Source of the DNA: W1P20-047 sp051878795 | GTDB lineage: Bacteria > Actinomycetota > Coriobacteriia > Coriobacteriales > Eggerthellaceae | Length of the DNA stretch: 38,114 nucleotides | Assembly: GCA_051878795.1 (NCBI GenBank) | Contig: JBJEKU010000091.1 | Span: 1-38,114, forward strand | Direction: 5' to 3' | Shown here: in pieces, positions 6,461 through 15,099 of the stretch | How positions within the stretch are numbered: the first letter of the stretch is position 1 | How the letters are laid out: each line of letters begins with the position of its first letter | Notes under the pieces: generated by a model | What the model saw: only the letters and a program-made list of their open reading frames with translations | Told to the model about the DNA's origin: nothing | Database searches by the model: none | Made by a program: the position numbers and the translations under genes

Positions 6461-7804
6461 ATGGCTACTACTGATGCCGAGATCATCGCCGGTTTGACTG
6501 AAGAAGAAAAAGCTGGTGCACTGAAGAAGGTTGTTGGTTCTTCCTTCTTGGGTAACTTCATCGAGTGGTTCGACTATGCGAGCTACTCCTACTTCGCAAC
6601 CGTTATCGCAGTCGTATTCTTCCCCGAAGGCGACAAGATGGTTGCAACCATGTCTACCTTCGCGGTATTCGCACTGTCCTTCCTGGTTCGTCCTATCGGC
6701 GCTCTGTTCTGGGGCAACATGGGCGACAAGAAGGGTCGTAAGTGGACCCTGTCCGTATCCATTTTGCTCATGTCCGGCGCAACCTTCCTGATCGGCTGCC
6801 TGCCCGGTTACTCCGTAATCGGTATCGGTGCTCCCGCACTGCTGCTGGTTCTGCGTATGTGCCAGAGCTTCTCCGCTTCCGGTGAGTACGCTGGTGCTTC
6901 TACCTTCATCGCAGAGTATGCTCCCAAGGATCACCGTGGCTTCTACTGCTCCATGGTTCCCGCATCCACCGCAACCGGTCTGCTGGTCGGCTCTCTGTTC
7001 GCAACCGGCATGTATGCAATCTGGGGTGCTGACTCCTGGTTCGTAACCACCATCGGCTGGCGTATCCCCTTCTGGCTGGCTGGTCCTCTGGGTTACGTTA
7101 CTCACTACATCCGAACCCATCTGAACGACTCTCCCGTATACCTGGCTATGATGGAAGCTGTCGAGAACGCCGGTGGCGACGTTGCTGAAAAGCATCCCAT
7201 TCGCGCTCTGTTCACCAACCATCTGAGGGTTACCCTCATTGCCTTCGGTACTGCTGTACTGAACGCAATCGGCTTCTACGCTGTTCTGACCTTCATGCCC
7301 AACTATCTGGAAGCTGTTCTGGGTTACGATCCTGCCAACGCCGGTACCATCACCACTATCACCCTTGTCGCCTACATCTTCATGATCTTCATCTCTGGTA
7401 AGATTTCCGACAAGGTTGGTCGTAAGAAGATGCTGATCATCGCTGCTGCTGGCTTCATCATCCTGACCTACCCGATGTTCATGCTGATGGGCACCATGTC
7501 CTTCGGTCTGATTCTGCTGGCCGAGCTGATCATGAACGCTCTGCTTACCATCAACGACGGTACTCTGGCCTCTTACCTGACCGAGACCTTCCCCACCGAG
7601 GTTCGCTTCTCCGGCTTCGCATTCACCTTCAACCTGGCGAATGCAATCTTCGGCGGTTCCTGCTCCTTCATCTGCCTGTCCCTGGTTAGCGCCACCGGCA
7701 ACCAGATGGCTCCTGCATTCTACGTAATGGCTATCGCAGCTGTTGCTCTGGTCTGCATGATCCTGTCCAAGGAGTACACCGGCAAGGACCTCACCGAAAT
7801 CTAA
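6461..7804 (+). CDS. MFS transporter, metabolite:H+ symporter (ProP-like) family
   Basis: This 447-residue protein has about twelve membrane segments. It has the usual start of the metabolite:proton symporter family (GNFIEWFDYASY), the loop motif GNMGDKKGRK between helices 2 and 3, and its repeat GKISDKVGRKK in the second half. Relatives carry betaine, proline, shikimate, citrate or similar small solutes together with protons. It follows the second amidinotransferase gene after 153 bases and a hairpin, and TAAGGA stands upstream of ATG 6461. By position it may import creatine, guanidinoacetate or another guanidino or N-methyl amino acid, or export a product; the sequence does not settle which. 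Length and motifs are normal for the family. Confidence 0.88.
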   Translation: MATTDAEIIAGLTEEEKAGALKKVVGSSFLGNFIEWFDYASYSYFATVIAVVFFPEGDKMVATMSTFAVFALSFLVRPIGALFWGNMGDKKGRKWTLSVSILLMSGATFLIGCLPGYSVIGIGAPALLLVLRMCQSFSASGEYAGASTFIAEYAPKDHRGFYCSMVPASTATGLLVGSLFATGMYAIWGADSWFVTTIGWRIPFWLAGPLGYVTHYIRTHLNDSPVYLAMMEAVENAGGDVAEKHPIRALFTNHLRVTLIAFGTAVLNAIGFYAVLTFMPNYLEAVLGYDPANAGTITTITLVAYIFMIFISGKISDKVGRKKMLIIAAAGFIILTYPMFMLMGTMSFGLILLAELIMNALLTINDGTLASYLTETFPTEVRFSGFAFTFNLANAIFGGSCSFICLSLVSATGNQMAPAFYVMAIAAVALVCMILSKEYTGKDLTEI

Positions 7805-7850
7805 GTCTTGCTTGCAGCAACTCGCTCAAGGAACTGAGTATTTCGAATCG

Positions 7851-7879
7851 AGAAGGACCGCTTCGGCGGTCCTTCTTTT
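7851..7879 (+). terminator. Rho-independent terminator after the MFS gene
   Basis: AGAAGGACCGC and GCGGTCCTTCT form an eleven-pair stem around a TTCG loop (7851-7876), followed by T residues. It closes the catabolic island before the housekeeping region. Confidence 0.88.
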
Positions 7880-7994
7880 CGTGTAAGAGGGCATATATCC
7901 TATTGCCCGATATTCGTCGGGATTCTGCGTGTATAGGTGGTGCCTGATATAGAATTGCAGTGTTTGAAACGAATACGATCAGGAGGTGGCGTAG

Positions 7995-9176
7995 ATGATC
8001 AACGAGCAGATGCTCAAGCTGGGGCAGGAGCCTTCGTCGATCCGCGAGCTTTTCGCCTACGGCTTGGAGCGGAAAGCCCAGATTGGGGAAGATAAGGTGT
8101 TCGACTTCAGTTTGGGAAACCCCAGCGTTCCCGCGCCGGAGGCGGTATCCAGGGCGATTGCCGATCTATCATCGCTTCCTCCTGCGACCGTTCATGGCTA
8201 CACTCCCGCTCAAGGTGCGCCTGCACCCCGCGCCGCTATAGCCGCGAATCTCAACAAGCGTTTCGGCACCTCCTACAACCTGAACGACCTGTATCTGACC
8301 TGCGGTGCGGCTGCATCGCTGAATATCTGCCTGAAGGCGCTTGTCTGCCCTGGTGATGAAGTGGTGGTTATCGCGCCCTTCTTCCCCGAATACCGCGTTT
8401 GGATCGAAGGCAACGGTGCGAAGCTGGTGATGGTTCCTGCGCGCGAATCCGATTTCCAGATCGATGTGCCTGCGTTGGCGGCCGCCCTCAACGAAAGGAC
8501 CAAGGCGGTCATCATCAACACTCCCAACAACCCCGTTGGCGTGGTCTACACGCCCCAAACCCTGCAGGCGCTTGCCGATGCCCTGAGCAGGGCATCCGAC
8601 GAATTCGGGCATCCCATCTACCTGATGTCCGATGAGCCTTATCGCGAGCTGGTTTACGGTGACAGCGTGGTTACCTGGGTTCCCTCTATCTACCAGAACA
8701 CCATCGTGTGCTATTCCTGGAGCAAATCGCTTTCCATGCCCGGAGAGCGAATCGGCTACATCCTGGTCCCGCCCCAGCTCGATGGAGCAAGGGATGTATA
8801 TGCTGCGATCTGCGGTGCGGGCAGGGTGCTGGGATTCGTGTGCGCACCCGCGCTGTTCCAGAAGGTTATCGAGCGCTGCGTTGACGAGCCTGCGGATGTG
8901 GATGCCTATGTGCGCAATCGCGAGCTGCTCACTTCCATGCTCGACGAGCTGGGATACGAATATATCGAGCCCCAAGGCGCCTTCTATCTGTGGGTCAAGG
9001 CCCTGGAACCCGATGCCGCCGCCTTCGCGGAAAAGGCGAAGTCCTTCGAATTGCTCTTGGTCCCCAGCGACAGTTTCGGCGTCGGCGGATGGGTCCGTCT
9101 GGGTTACTGCGTGAGCGACAAGGTGATCACCGGTTCGTATGACGCCTTCAAAGCGCTGCGGGCCCAGTACGAATAG
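7995..9176 (+). CDS. Class I/II pyridoxal-phosphate aminotransferase (aspartate-type fold)
   Basis: This 393-residue protein is a fold-type I aminotransferase that swaps an amino group between an amino acid and a 2-oxo acid. Motifs in order are a substrate loop FSLGNPS near residue 37, INTPNNPVGVVY near 170, SDEPYRELVY near 215, and the cofactor lysine in YSWSKSLSMPGERIGY near 240. The ribosome binding site AGGAGGTGG lies just upstream of ATG 7995. QueD starts 15 bases after its stop, so the two are probably co-transcribed. It resembles the aspartate/alanine aminotransferase-like enzymes of anaerobes; the substrate is not clear from motifs alone. Confidence 0.88.
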   Translation: MINEQMLKLGQEPSSIRELFAYGLERKAQIGEDKVFDFSLGNPSVPAPEAVSRAIADLSSLPPATVHGYTPAQGAPAPRAAIAANLNKRFGTSYNLNDLYLTCGAAASLNICLKALVCPGDEVVVIAPFFPEYRVWIEGNGAKLVMVPARESDFQIDVPALAAALNERTKAVIINTPNNPVGVVYTPQTLQALADALSRASDEFGHPIYLMSDEPYRELVYGDSVVTWVPSIYQNTIVCYSWSKSLSMPGERIGYILVPPQLDGARDVYAAICGAGRVLGFVCAPALFQKVIERCVDEPADVDAYVRNRELLTSMLDELGYEYIEPQGAFYLWVKALEPDAAAFAEKAKSFELLLVPSDSFGVGGWVRLGYCVSDKVITGSYDAFKALRAQYE

Positions 9177-9191
9177 CGGGGAAGGTTTGCC

Positions 9192-9611
9192 TTGTACGGA
9201 CTGAAGACCGAAAGCTGTTTCGACAGCGCCCATTTCCTCACCGACTACTACGGGAAGTGCGAGAACCTCCACGGGCATCGTTGGAAGGTCGTTGCCTACC
9301 TTGAGCAGGAAAACCTGCAAACCGAAGGGACGATGAAGGACATGGTCCTGGATTTCGGCGAATTCAAGCGGGCGGTACGCGAGCTCACCGAAAGCTTCGA
9401 CCATACCTTCCTGGTAGAGGAAGGCTCGCTTCGCGCGTCGACTTTGGAATGCCTCGCGGCGGAGGGCTTTTCCGTCAAGATCCTGCCGTTCAGGACTACC
9501 GCGGAAAACCTGGCGCGTCACTTTTTCGGCCTGCTTCGGGAAAAGGGGCTGCCCGTCGGCCAGATAGATGTCTACGAGACCCCGAATAATTGTGCGATCT
9601 ATCGCGGTTAG
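9192..9611 (+). CDS. queD: 6-carboxy-5,6,7,8-tetrahydropterin synthase (QueD)
   Basis: This 139-residue protein carries the zinc site of the 6-pyruvoyl-tetrahydropterin synthase fold: His14 in DSAHF and His27 and His29 in LHGH, with the catalytic Cys23 between them. QueD turns dihydroneopterin triphosphate into 6-carboxytetrahydropterin, an early step to queuosine and other 7-deazapurines. The start is a TTG at 9192 with GGGGAAGG upstream; no better ATG is available. Its stop touches the start region of the RNase HI gene. No other que genes are seen nearby. Confidence 0.85.
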   Translation: MYGLKTESCFDSAHFLTDYYGKCENLHGHRWKVVAYLEQENLQTEGTMKDMVLDFGEFKRAVRELTESFDHTFLVEEGSLRASTLECLAAEGFSVKILPFRTTAENLARHFFGLLREKGLPVGQIDVYETPNNCAIYRG

Positions 9612-9620
9612 GTGATGCTG

Positions 9621-10082
9621 ATGACGCGTTTGGAGATCTACTGCGATGGCGGCTGCCGCGGCAATCAGGCGGAGGAGAATGTCGGCGGCTGGGGCGCCTA
9701 CCTGGTATGGGGCGAACACGAAAAGGAGCTGTTCGGGGGCGAGCGCAATACCACCAACAACAAGATGGAGCTGATGGGCGCCATCGAGGGCCTGCGCGCC
9801 ATCAAGAACAAGAACGTCCCGGTGGATGTGTATGTGGACAGCGCCTACGTGCTCAACGGCATCACCCAATGGATCTTCGGCTGGATGAAGAAGGGCTGGG
9901 TCAACAGCAAGAAGGAACCTGTCGCCAACAAGGAGCTGTGGCAGGAACTGCTTGCACAGAAGAATATGTTTCCCGATATCACCTTCCATAAGGTGAAGGG
10001 CCATTCCACCAACGCCGGAAACAACAAGGCGGACGAGCTTGCCAACCGCGCGATGGACATGGTCTTGGCGGGAAAGCTGTAA
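9621..10082 (+). CDS. rnhA: Ribonuclease HI
   Basis: This protein of about 153 residues cuts the RNA strand of RNA:DNA hybrids. The acidic active site is visible: Asp in IYCDGGCRGN, Glu in NNKMELMGA, Asp in YVDSAYV and Asp in NNKADELAN, with the catalytic His in KVKGHST. Three possible starts, GTG 9612, ATG 9615 and ATG 9621, are in frame; ATG 9621 is preferred because AGGTGA lies five bases before it. The gene follows queD with almost no gap, so translation is probably coupled. Confidence 0.9.
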   Translation: MTRLEIYCDGGCRGNQAEENVGGWGAYLVWGEHEKELFGGERNTTNNKMELMGAIEGLRAIKNKNVPVDVYVDSAYVLNGITQWIFGWMKKGWVNSKKEPVANKELWQELLAQKNMFPDITFHKVKGHSTNAGNNKADELANRAMDMVLAGKL

Positions 10083-10203
10083 GCTTTCGGCAAACGATGT
10101 AGCGGAACAGTAACGTCGGGAAAATGACCCGTTCAAGGACACATTTTTGGGGTAGCATCAGGAAAGATGAACGGCGCAAGCTGTTACCGAAAGGAGATTC
10201 GAA

Positions 10204-10719
10204 ATGGATCAGAAGGTTTACGAACTCATCAACGACCAGATCAACAAGGAGCTCTATTCCGCATACCTGTATCTGCAGATGGCAGACTACTACGAGGAAG
10301 AGGGCCTGTCCGGCTATGCCAACTACTTCGAAATCCAGGCTCAGGAAGAGCGCGACCATGCGATGATCTTCCGTAACTACCTGCATGCAAACGGCATGGC
10401 GGTCAAACTGCTGGCGATCGACCAGCCCGATAAGGAATACCAGAACTTCATGGAGCCCCTGGAGGCTGCCCTGGAGCACGAAAAGTACGTTACCGCGCTC
10501 ATCAACGGCATCTATGCCGCTGCAGACGAGGTGAAGGACTATCGTGCGAAGCAGTTCCTGGCCTGGTTCATCGAAGAGCAGTGCGAGGAAGAGGAAAACG
10601 CCATGGGCATGATCGACAAGATGAAGCTTTTCGGCTCCGATCCCCGTGGCCTGTACGAGCTCGATCGCGAGATGGCAGCCCGCGTCTATTCCGTTCCCAG
10701 CCCTCTGGCAGCTGAATAG
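10204..10719 (+). CDS. Ferritin, bacterial non-haem type
   Basis: This 171-residue iron-storage protein starts DQKVYELINDQINKELYSAY, which gives the first ferroxidase Glu. EERDHAMIF supplies the Glu-x-x-His pair, and EEQCEEEENA gives the helix-D acidic cluster. Ferritins form 24-unit shells that oxidise and store iron, and they limit oxidative damage. AAAGGAG stands at 10190-10196, before ATG 10204. A possible -10 box TAGCAT lies at 10153-10158. Codon choice is similar to that of the strongly expressed genes at both ends of the window. The 218 bases after it hold no gene. Confidence 0.93.
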   Translation: MDQKVYELINDQINKELYSAYLYLQMADYYEEEGLSGYANYFEIQAQEERDHAMIFRNYLHANGMAVKLLAIDQPDKEYQNFMEPLEAALEHEKYVTALINGIYAAADEVKDYRAKQFLAWFIEEQCEEEENAMGMIDKMKLFGSDPRGLYELDREMAARVYSVPSPLAAE

Positions 10720-10937
10720 GGGCTAGGCCGCTTCGTCCTTCCAGACGATACGCGGCGACAATCGGCTATTCGGGGTATCGGCCTTCCGGCGCTTCCTGCG
10801 AGGACCCGTGTTCGAACGGACGCGGGGTGCGGGGCGCAGCTGGGGGCCGATGCCCTTTTCGTTTTCATGGGGTCGGATCCATGGGAGCGGATGCGCGTGT
10901 TCGGGAATGATTCCACGCATAGGCGGCATGTGTCACA

Positions 10938-12236
10938 ATGAAGGGCATGGAAAAGAAGATGCACAACACCAAAACCCAGGCGAACCGCCCCAAGAACTGC
11001 CCGTATTCCAGGGAGTGCGGGGCGTGCAGCCATGTGAACATGCCGTACAGCCGCCAGCTCGAACGCAAGCAGGAATACATCGCCCGCCTGTTCGAGCAGG
11101 AGATATCCCGGGGTTGCGTGCTCGAGCCTATTCTGGGAATGGATTGCCCTTGGGGGTTCAGGAACAAGATCGTGTCCCCTTTCGCGGCGTCTAAGCGCAA
11201 GCCGGGTGCGCGTGCCGCAAAGCCGGGGGGTAGGGGGAGCCGTTCCGGCCGTACCAGCGCGCGCACTCCGGCAGAAGGCATTCTCCATGGCATGTATGCA
11301 CGGGGGAGCCATCGGATCATCCAACTGGACTCCTGCCCGGTCGAGCATGAAAGCGGCAGGAAGATCGTGAATGCTGTCGCCGGACTTATGGCGCGCTACG
11401 GGGTCCCGGCGTACGATGAGGACGCTGGGACGGGATTCGTCCGCCATGTACTTGTCCGGGTCGGCCACAGCAGCGGCGAGGTGCTGGTGGTGCTGGTGAC
11501 GAACGGACGCGAGTTCACGGGTTCGAAGAACTTCGCGAAAGAGCTGGTCAAGCGTTGCCCGGAAATCACCACCATCGTGCAGAATGTGAATACCCGTCAG
11601 ACCAATGTCATTCTAGGTGAAGAAGACCGCGTGCTCTACGGTCCGGGCTTCATCCTCGATACCTTATGCGGCTTGAGTTTCAGGATCTCGCCCCGCTCCT
11701 TCTACCAGGTGAACGCAAGGCAGACCGAGGCCTTGTACCTGACCGCGATCGGCTGGGCCCTCGAGGATGCCGATGGAGCGCGCAAGGTCGAATCGATCAT
11801 GGATGCGTACTGCGGCACTGGGACGATCGGCCTTGTCGCGGCGTCTCGCTCGAAGAATGCGCGGGTGGTGGGTGTCGACAAAGTGGAGGATGCGATCCGC
11901 GATGCGCGGAAGAACGCCATGCATAACGGTATCGAGAACGCGGAATTCGTTGCGGCGGATGCCGGTGCCTTCCTGCGGCAGCGGGCAGCGCAGGGCGAGC
12001 GCTTCGATGTGCTTCTGATGGACCCGCCCCGTGTCGGTTCGAGCGAGGAATTCCTCCGTGCCGTCGCCGAGTCGGGCGTGGGACGCGTGGCGTACATTTC
12101 CTGCAACCCCGAAACCCAGGCAAGGGATGCGCGCATCCTCGATAGCCTAGGTTACAAGGCCAAGCGCATCAGGGCGGTTGATATGTTCCCCCACACCGAC
12201 CACGTGGAAAACGTCATGCTCTTCGAGCGCGCGTGA
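10938..12236 (+). CDS. 23S rRNA (uracil-5-)-methyltransferase, RlmD/RlmCD (TrmA) family
   Basis: This 432-residue S-adenosylmethionine enzyme methylates C5 of a uridine in RNA. An iron-sulfur cluster site is visible as Cys21, Cys27 and Cys30 (CPYSRECGAC), with a fourth Cys in LDSCPVEH. The SAM fold shows DAYCGTGTIGL, and the catalytic cysteine sits in YISCNPETQARD after LMDPPRVGS. There is an unusual basic, low-complexity insert of about 35 residues (rich in Arg, Gly, Ser, Lys) near residues 77-112, before the HGMYARGSHR segment. Start ATG 10938 was kept; ATG 10947 is an alternative. Its stop codon overlaps the region upstream of the cysteine synthase gene, so the two are likely co-transcribed. 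Confidence 0.88.
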   Translation: MKGMEKKMHNTKTQANRPKNCPYSRECGACSHVNMPYSRQLERKQEYIARLFEQEISRGCVLEPILGMDCPWGFRNKIVSPFAASKRKPGARAAKPGGRGSRSGRTSARTPAEGILHGMYARGSHRIIQLDSCPVEHESGRKIVNAVAGLMARYGVPAYDEDAGTGFVRHVLVRVGHSSGEVLVVLVTNGREFTGSKNFAKELVKRCPEITTIVQNVNTRQTNVILGEEDRVLYGPGFILDTLCGLSFRISPRSFYQVNARQTEALYLTAIGWALEDADGARKVESIMDAYCGTGTIGLVAASRSKNARVVGVDKVEDAIRDARKNAMHNGIENAEFVAADAGAFLRQRAAQGERFDVLLMDPPRVGSSEEFLRAVAESGVGRVAYISCNPETQARDARILDSLGYKAKRIRAVDMFPHTDHVENVMLFERA

Positions 12237-12274
12237 TGCGGACGCCCGATTTATCCGAAAGGGAAGTGATTTCG

Positions 12275-13216
12275 ATGCAAGACGAAGTGAGCCGTATTAT
12301 CGGGCGCACGCCCTTGGTGAAGCTCGAGGGCTTTTCCGCCCAGGTGGGTGCTGAGGTGTTCGTGAAATACGAAGCCGCCAACCCTGGTGCCTCCATCAAG
12401 GACCGGGCGGCCTTGTGCATGATCGACCGTGCGGAAGAGCGTGGGACCATCCGTCCGGGTGCAACCCTGATCGAGCCGACTTCGGGAAACACCGGAATCG
12501 GCATCGCGATGATCGGCGCTGCCCGCGGATACCAGGTGATCCTGGTCATGCCCGAATCCATGAGCAGGGAACGGCGTGCGCTTGCCGCCGCCTATGGCGC
12601 CAGGGTGGTGCTGACCCCTGCCGACCAGGGGATGGCGGGCTCTGTGAGGGAGGCGGAAAGGCTTGCGGATGAGATAGAGGGATCCTGGATCGTCGGGCAG
12701 TTCACCAATCCGGATAACCCCCTTGCCCACGAGTTGGGCACTGCGCCGGAAATCGAGGAACAGCTGGGTTGCGTTCCCGATTACCTGTTTGCCGGAGTGG
12801 GCACCGGGGGAACCGTGTCGGGCTGTGCGCATTACTTTTCGAAGAGGGGCGCCGCAACGAAGGTATACGCCATCGAGCCTGCGGAAAGCCCGATCATCGC
12901 GCAGACCCTGGCAGGGCAGCGCATCGTGCCGGGGGCCCATGGCATCCAGGGTATCGGAGCGAACTTCATCCCGGAAGCGCTCGACCTGGATGCACTGGAC
13001 GGGGTCGTTTCCGTTTCCACCGAAGAGGCTCTGGGGCATGCGCGTGCGGCAGCGGCATCAGGTTTGCTGGTGGGAATCTCGACCGGGGCAAATCTTGCCG
13101 GAGTGAGGCGGTTCCTAACCCAGCACCCTGAAGCGAGGGGGTCGCGCGTAGTGACCTTTGCCGTCGACACGGGCGAGCGCTATCTGAGCACGGATCTGTT
13201 CGACGGTTTGTCTTAG
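12275..13216 (+). CDS. cysK: Cysteine synthase (O-acetylserine sulfhydrylase)
   Basis: This 313-residue pyridoxal-phosphate enzyme makes cysteine from O-acetylserine and sulfide. It shows IIGRTPLVKL at the N-terminus, the cofactor lysine in PGASIKDRAA, the substrate loop PTSGNTGIG, and the phosphate-binding GVGTGGTVSG. The start was set at ATG 12275, eight bases after AAGGGAAG; an upstream in-frame ATG at 12233 overlaps the previous gene and adds an unlikely leader. The tilS gene follows nine bases after its stop. No cysE is next to it. Confidence 0.92.
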   Translation: MQDEVSRIIGRTPLVKLEGFSAQVGAEVFVKYEAANPGASIKDRAALCMIDRAEERGTIRPGATLIEPTSGNTGIGIAMIGAARGYQVILVMPESMSRERRALAAAYGARVVLTPADQGMAGSVREAERLADEIEGSWIVGQFTNPDNPLAHELGTAPEIEEQLGCVPDYLFAGVGTGGTVSGCAHYFSKRGAATKVYAIEPAESPIIAQTLAGQRIVPGAHGIQGIGANFIPEALDLDALDGVVSVSTEEALGHARAAAASGLLVGISTGANLAGVRRFLTQHPEARGSRVVTFAVDTGERYLSTDLFDGLS

Positions 13217-13224
13217 GAGAGAAG

Positions 13225-14361
13225 ATGGAAAAGGCATGCAATGCAATCGAGCGCGCTGCTCAGACCATTGCGGAAAGGTCGCTTGCAAATCCCGATTCCC
13301 CGGTGCTGCTCATGGTGTCGGGTGGAAGCGATTCCACGGCGTTGGCCTATATCGCAAGCGAGTTATCCCAGCGCGGCGATATCGGGCAGGTGGGTGTGCT
13401 CCATGTGAACCACTCGCTGAGGGGCGATGCCTCCGACGTGGATGCGGAATTCGTCACCCGTTTGGCGGATATGCTGGGGCTTCCCCTGTACCTGTACACG
13501 GTCGACGTTGCGCGTATTGTCGACGAGACGGGCGATAATCTGGAAGCGGTCGCGCGAAGGGAGCGCTACGGCGCCGCCTTCGACGCGTTGGAGAAGCTCT
13601 GCCTGTACGCGGGCCGTCCCTTAAGCGAGGGCAGGATCTTCACCGCGCATACGCGTAACGACCGCGTCGAGAATTTCTACATGCGCTCGATCGTGGGAAC
13701 GGGGCCGGGTGGGTTCCGTTCCATGCTGTATCGCAACGGTGCGGTTGCGAGGCCCCTTCTGGATACCGAACGCGATCAGCTACGCGAGTTCATCGGCTTG
13801 CGGGCCATGGACGGTGAAGCGGGCGGCGCAGCCGTTTGCCGCGACGCTGAAGGCTCCCTTTGGCGCGAGGATGCCACCAATGCGCATACCGATCAGTTCC
13901 GGGGTTATGTGCGGCACAGGATGATACCCCCCGCCCAGGAAAGGAACCCCCGTCTGCTCGATGTGCTTTGCAGGACCATGAATCTCATCGCCGATGAAGA
14001 CGATATGCTCGACGGGATGGCGGAGGGAATCGTGGATGAGTGCGCGAGCTGGATCGGTGCAGATGGAGACTGCCCGTGCGGATGCGTTCTTTCGCCTGCG
14101 TTCGGGAAGCATCCCGTTCCGCTTCAGCGCCGCGCCCTCATGATCGTGCTGAAGCGCATCCTGGGCGAAGAGGCCCGTATCGAGACGCGGAGCATCGAAG
14201 AGGCCATCGCGGCATTCGAAGACGGCTTCCCTATAAGCGGTTTCACGGGCAACATCCAGGGCGACCTGGCGCTTTCCGCAAACAAGCTGGGCTTGCGCAT
14301 CGAGCCGATGGAGGCGTATCGCAGTCGCAGGAAAGGGCAGAGGGGGAATCCGTGCGAGTAG
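13225..14361 (+). CDS. tilS: tRNA(Ile)-lysidine synthase
   Basis: This 378-residue enzyme attaches lysine to the wobble cytidine of the CAU-anticodon tRNA-Ile, so that it reads AUA. The ATP-binding loop SGGSDSTALAY is at about residues 31-41, and other family features are HVNHSLRG, EAVARRERY and AHTRNDRVENF. It begins the common block tilS-(maf)-hpt-ftsH-fol. AGGAGAGAAG stands upstream of ATG 13225. Its end overlaps the GTG start of the maf gene by ten bases. Confidence 0.92.
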   Translation: MEKACNAIERAAQTIAERSLANPDSPVLLMVSGGSDSTALAYIASELSQRGDIGQVGVLHVNHSLRGDASDVDAEFVTRLADMLGLPLYLYTVDVARIVDETGDNLEAVARRERYGAAFDALEKLCLYAGRPLSEGRIFTAHTRNDRVENFYMRSIVGTGPGGFRSMLYRNGAVARPLLDTERDQLREFIGLRAMDGEAGGAAVCRDAEGSLWREDATNAHTDQFRGYVRHRMIPPAQERNPRLLDVLCRTMNLIADEDDMLDGMAEGIVDECASWIGADGDCPCGCVLSPAFGKHPVPLQRRALMIVLKRILGEEARIETRSIEEAIAAFEDGFPISGFTGNIQGDLALSANKLGLRIEPMEAYRSRRKGQRGNPCE

Positions 14362-14987
14362 TGCTTGCATCGGGCAGTCCCCGTCGTCGCGACCTGCTCG
14401 CGCGCGAGGGCGTCCGTTTCGAGGTGTGCGTGGCCGATGTGGACGAATCCCTAGACGACGACCTGGCGCAGCGCCCACACGATGCCGCGCGCGAGCTGGC
14501 GGGCAGGAAAGCGCGTGCAGTATGCCGATGCCTGCTCGAGCAGGGGCAGGATGCCGGTGACGGCAACGATGGTCTCATACTCGTTATCGGGTCTGACACT
14601 ATGGTCGTCTTGGGAAGCAGGATCTACGGGAAGCCCGCAGATGATGACGAGGCTGCAGAGATGATAGCTTCGCTTTCGGGGAAGACCCATGAAGTGGTTA
14701 CGGGCGTTTCCGTGTGCCGGGTGCATCCTGACGCCCCCGGAGAAGGGCGGATCGAAGAGGATTCCTTCATCGAGGTCAGCTACGTTACCTTCAGGGAGCT
14801 CGCCCGCGAAGAGGTGCTGGAATACGTTGCTTGCGGGGAAAGCGCCGACAAGGCGGGTGCATATGCCATCCAAGGCGAGGGTGCGCGTCTCCTCGAGCGT
14901 TTCGAGGGCGATTGCGACAATATCGTGGGGCTTCCGGTGAAAAAGCTCATTGCCCGTCATCCCCGCCTTCTCGAGGCGGAGGTTTGA
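14352..14987 (+). CDS. Maf-like nucleotide pyrophosphatase
   Basis: This 211-residue protein hydrolyses non-canonical or surplus nucleoside triphosphates such as dTTP and UTP. It opens with the Maf signature VLASGSPRRRDLL and continues with GRKA, IGSDTMVVLG, GKPADDDEA and GKTHEVVTGV, ending in YAIQGEGARL and NIVGLPV. The start is the GTG at 14352, which overlaps the end of tilS by ten bases, so translation is coupled. An insert between GRKARAV and the SDT motif makes it slightly longer than usual. Maf between tilS and hpt is an uncommon order. Confidence 0.9.
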   Translation: MRVVLASGSPRRRDLLAREGVRFEVCVADVDESLDDDLAQRPHDAARELAGRKARAVCRCLLEQGQDAGDGNDGLILVIGSDTMVVLGSRIYGKPADDDEAAEMIASLSGKTHEVVTGVSVCRVHPDAPGEGRIEEDSFIEVSYVTFRELAREEVLEYVACGESADKAGAYAIQGEGARLLERFEGDCDNIVGLPVKKLIARHPRLLEAEV

Positions 14988-15024
14988 TGCGTTACCGTGC
15001 CGTGAAGGCGGGGAAATGCCGTTT

Positions 15025-15033
15025 TGATACAAT
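15025..15033 (+). promoter_or_regulatory. Extended -10 promoter element before hpt
   Basis: TGATACAAT at 15025-15033 has the extended -10 form TGnTACAAT without a clear -35 box. The same TTGATACAAT word stands before the response regulator gene near 21062. It would give hpt-ftsH-folPK its own transcript. Confidence 0.4.
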
Positions 15034-15099
15034 AGCCTGTCATGGAAACCGATAATCGGGATTGCGGCATCACGCACCCGTTTTGCGAGGAGGCGGCGC

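Noticed and set aside
8169..10142. A 657-codon open frame on the minus strand over the aminotransferase, queD and rnhA genes
   Set aside because: It spans three separate plus-strand genes with clear catalytic motifs, so it is a codon-bias shadow.
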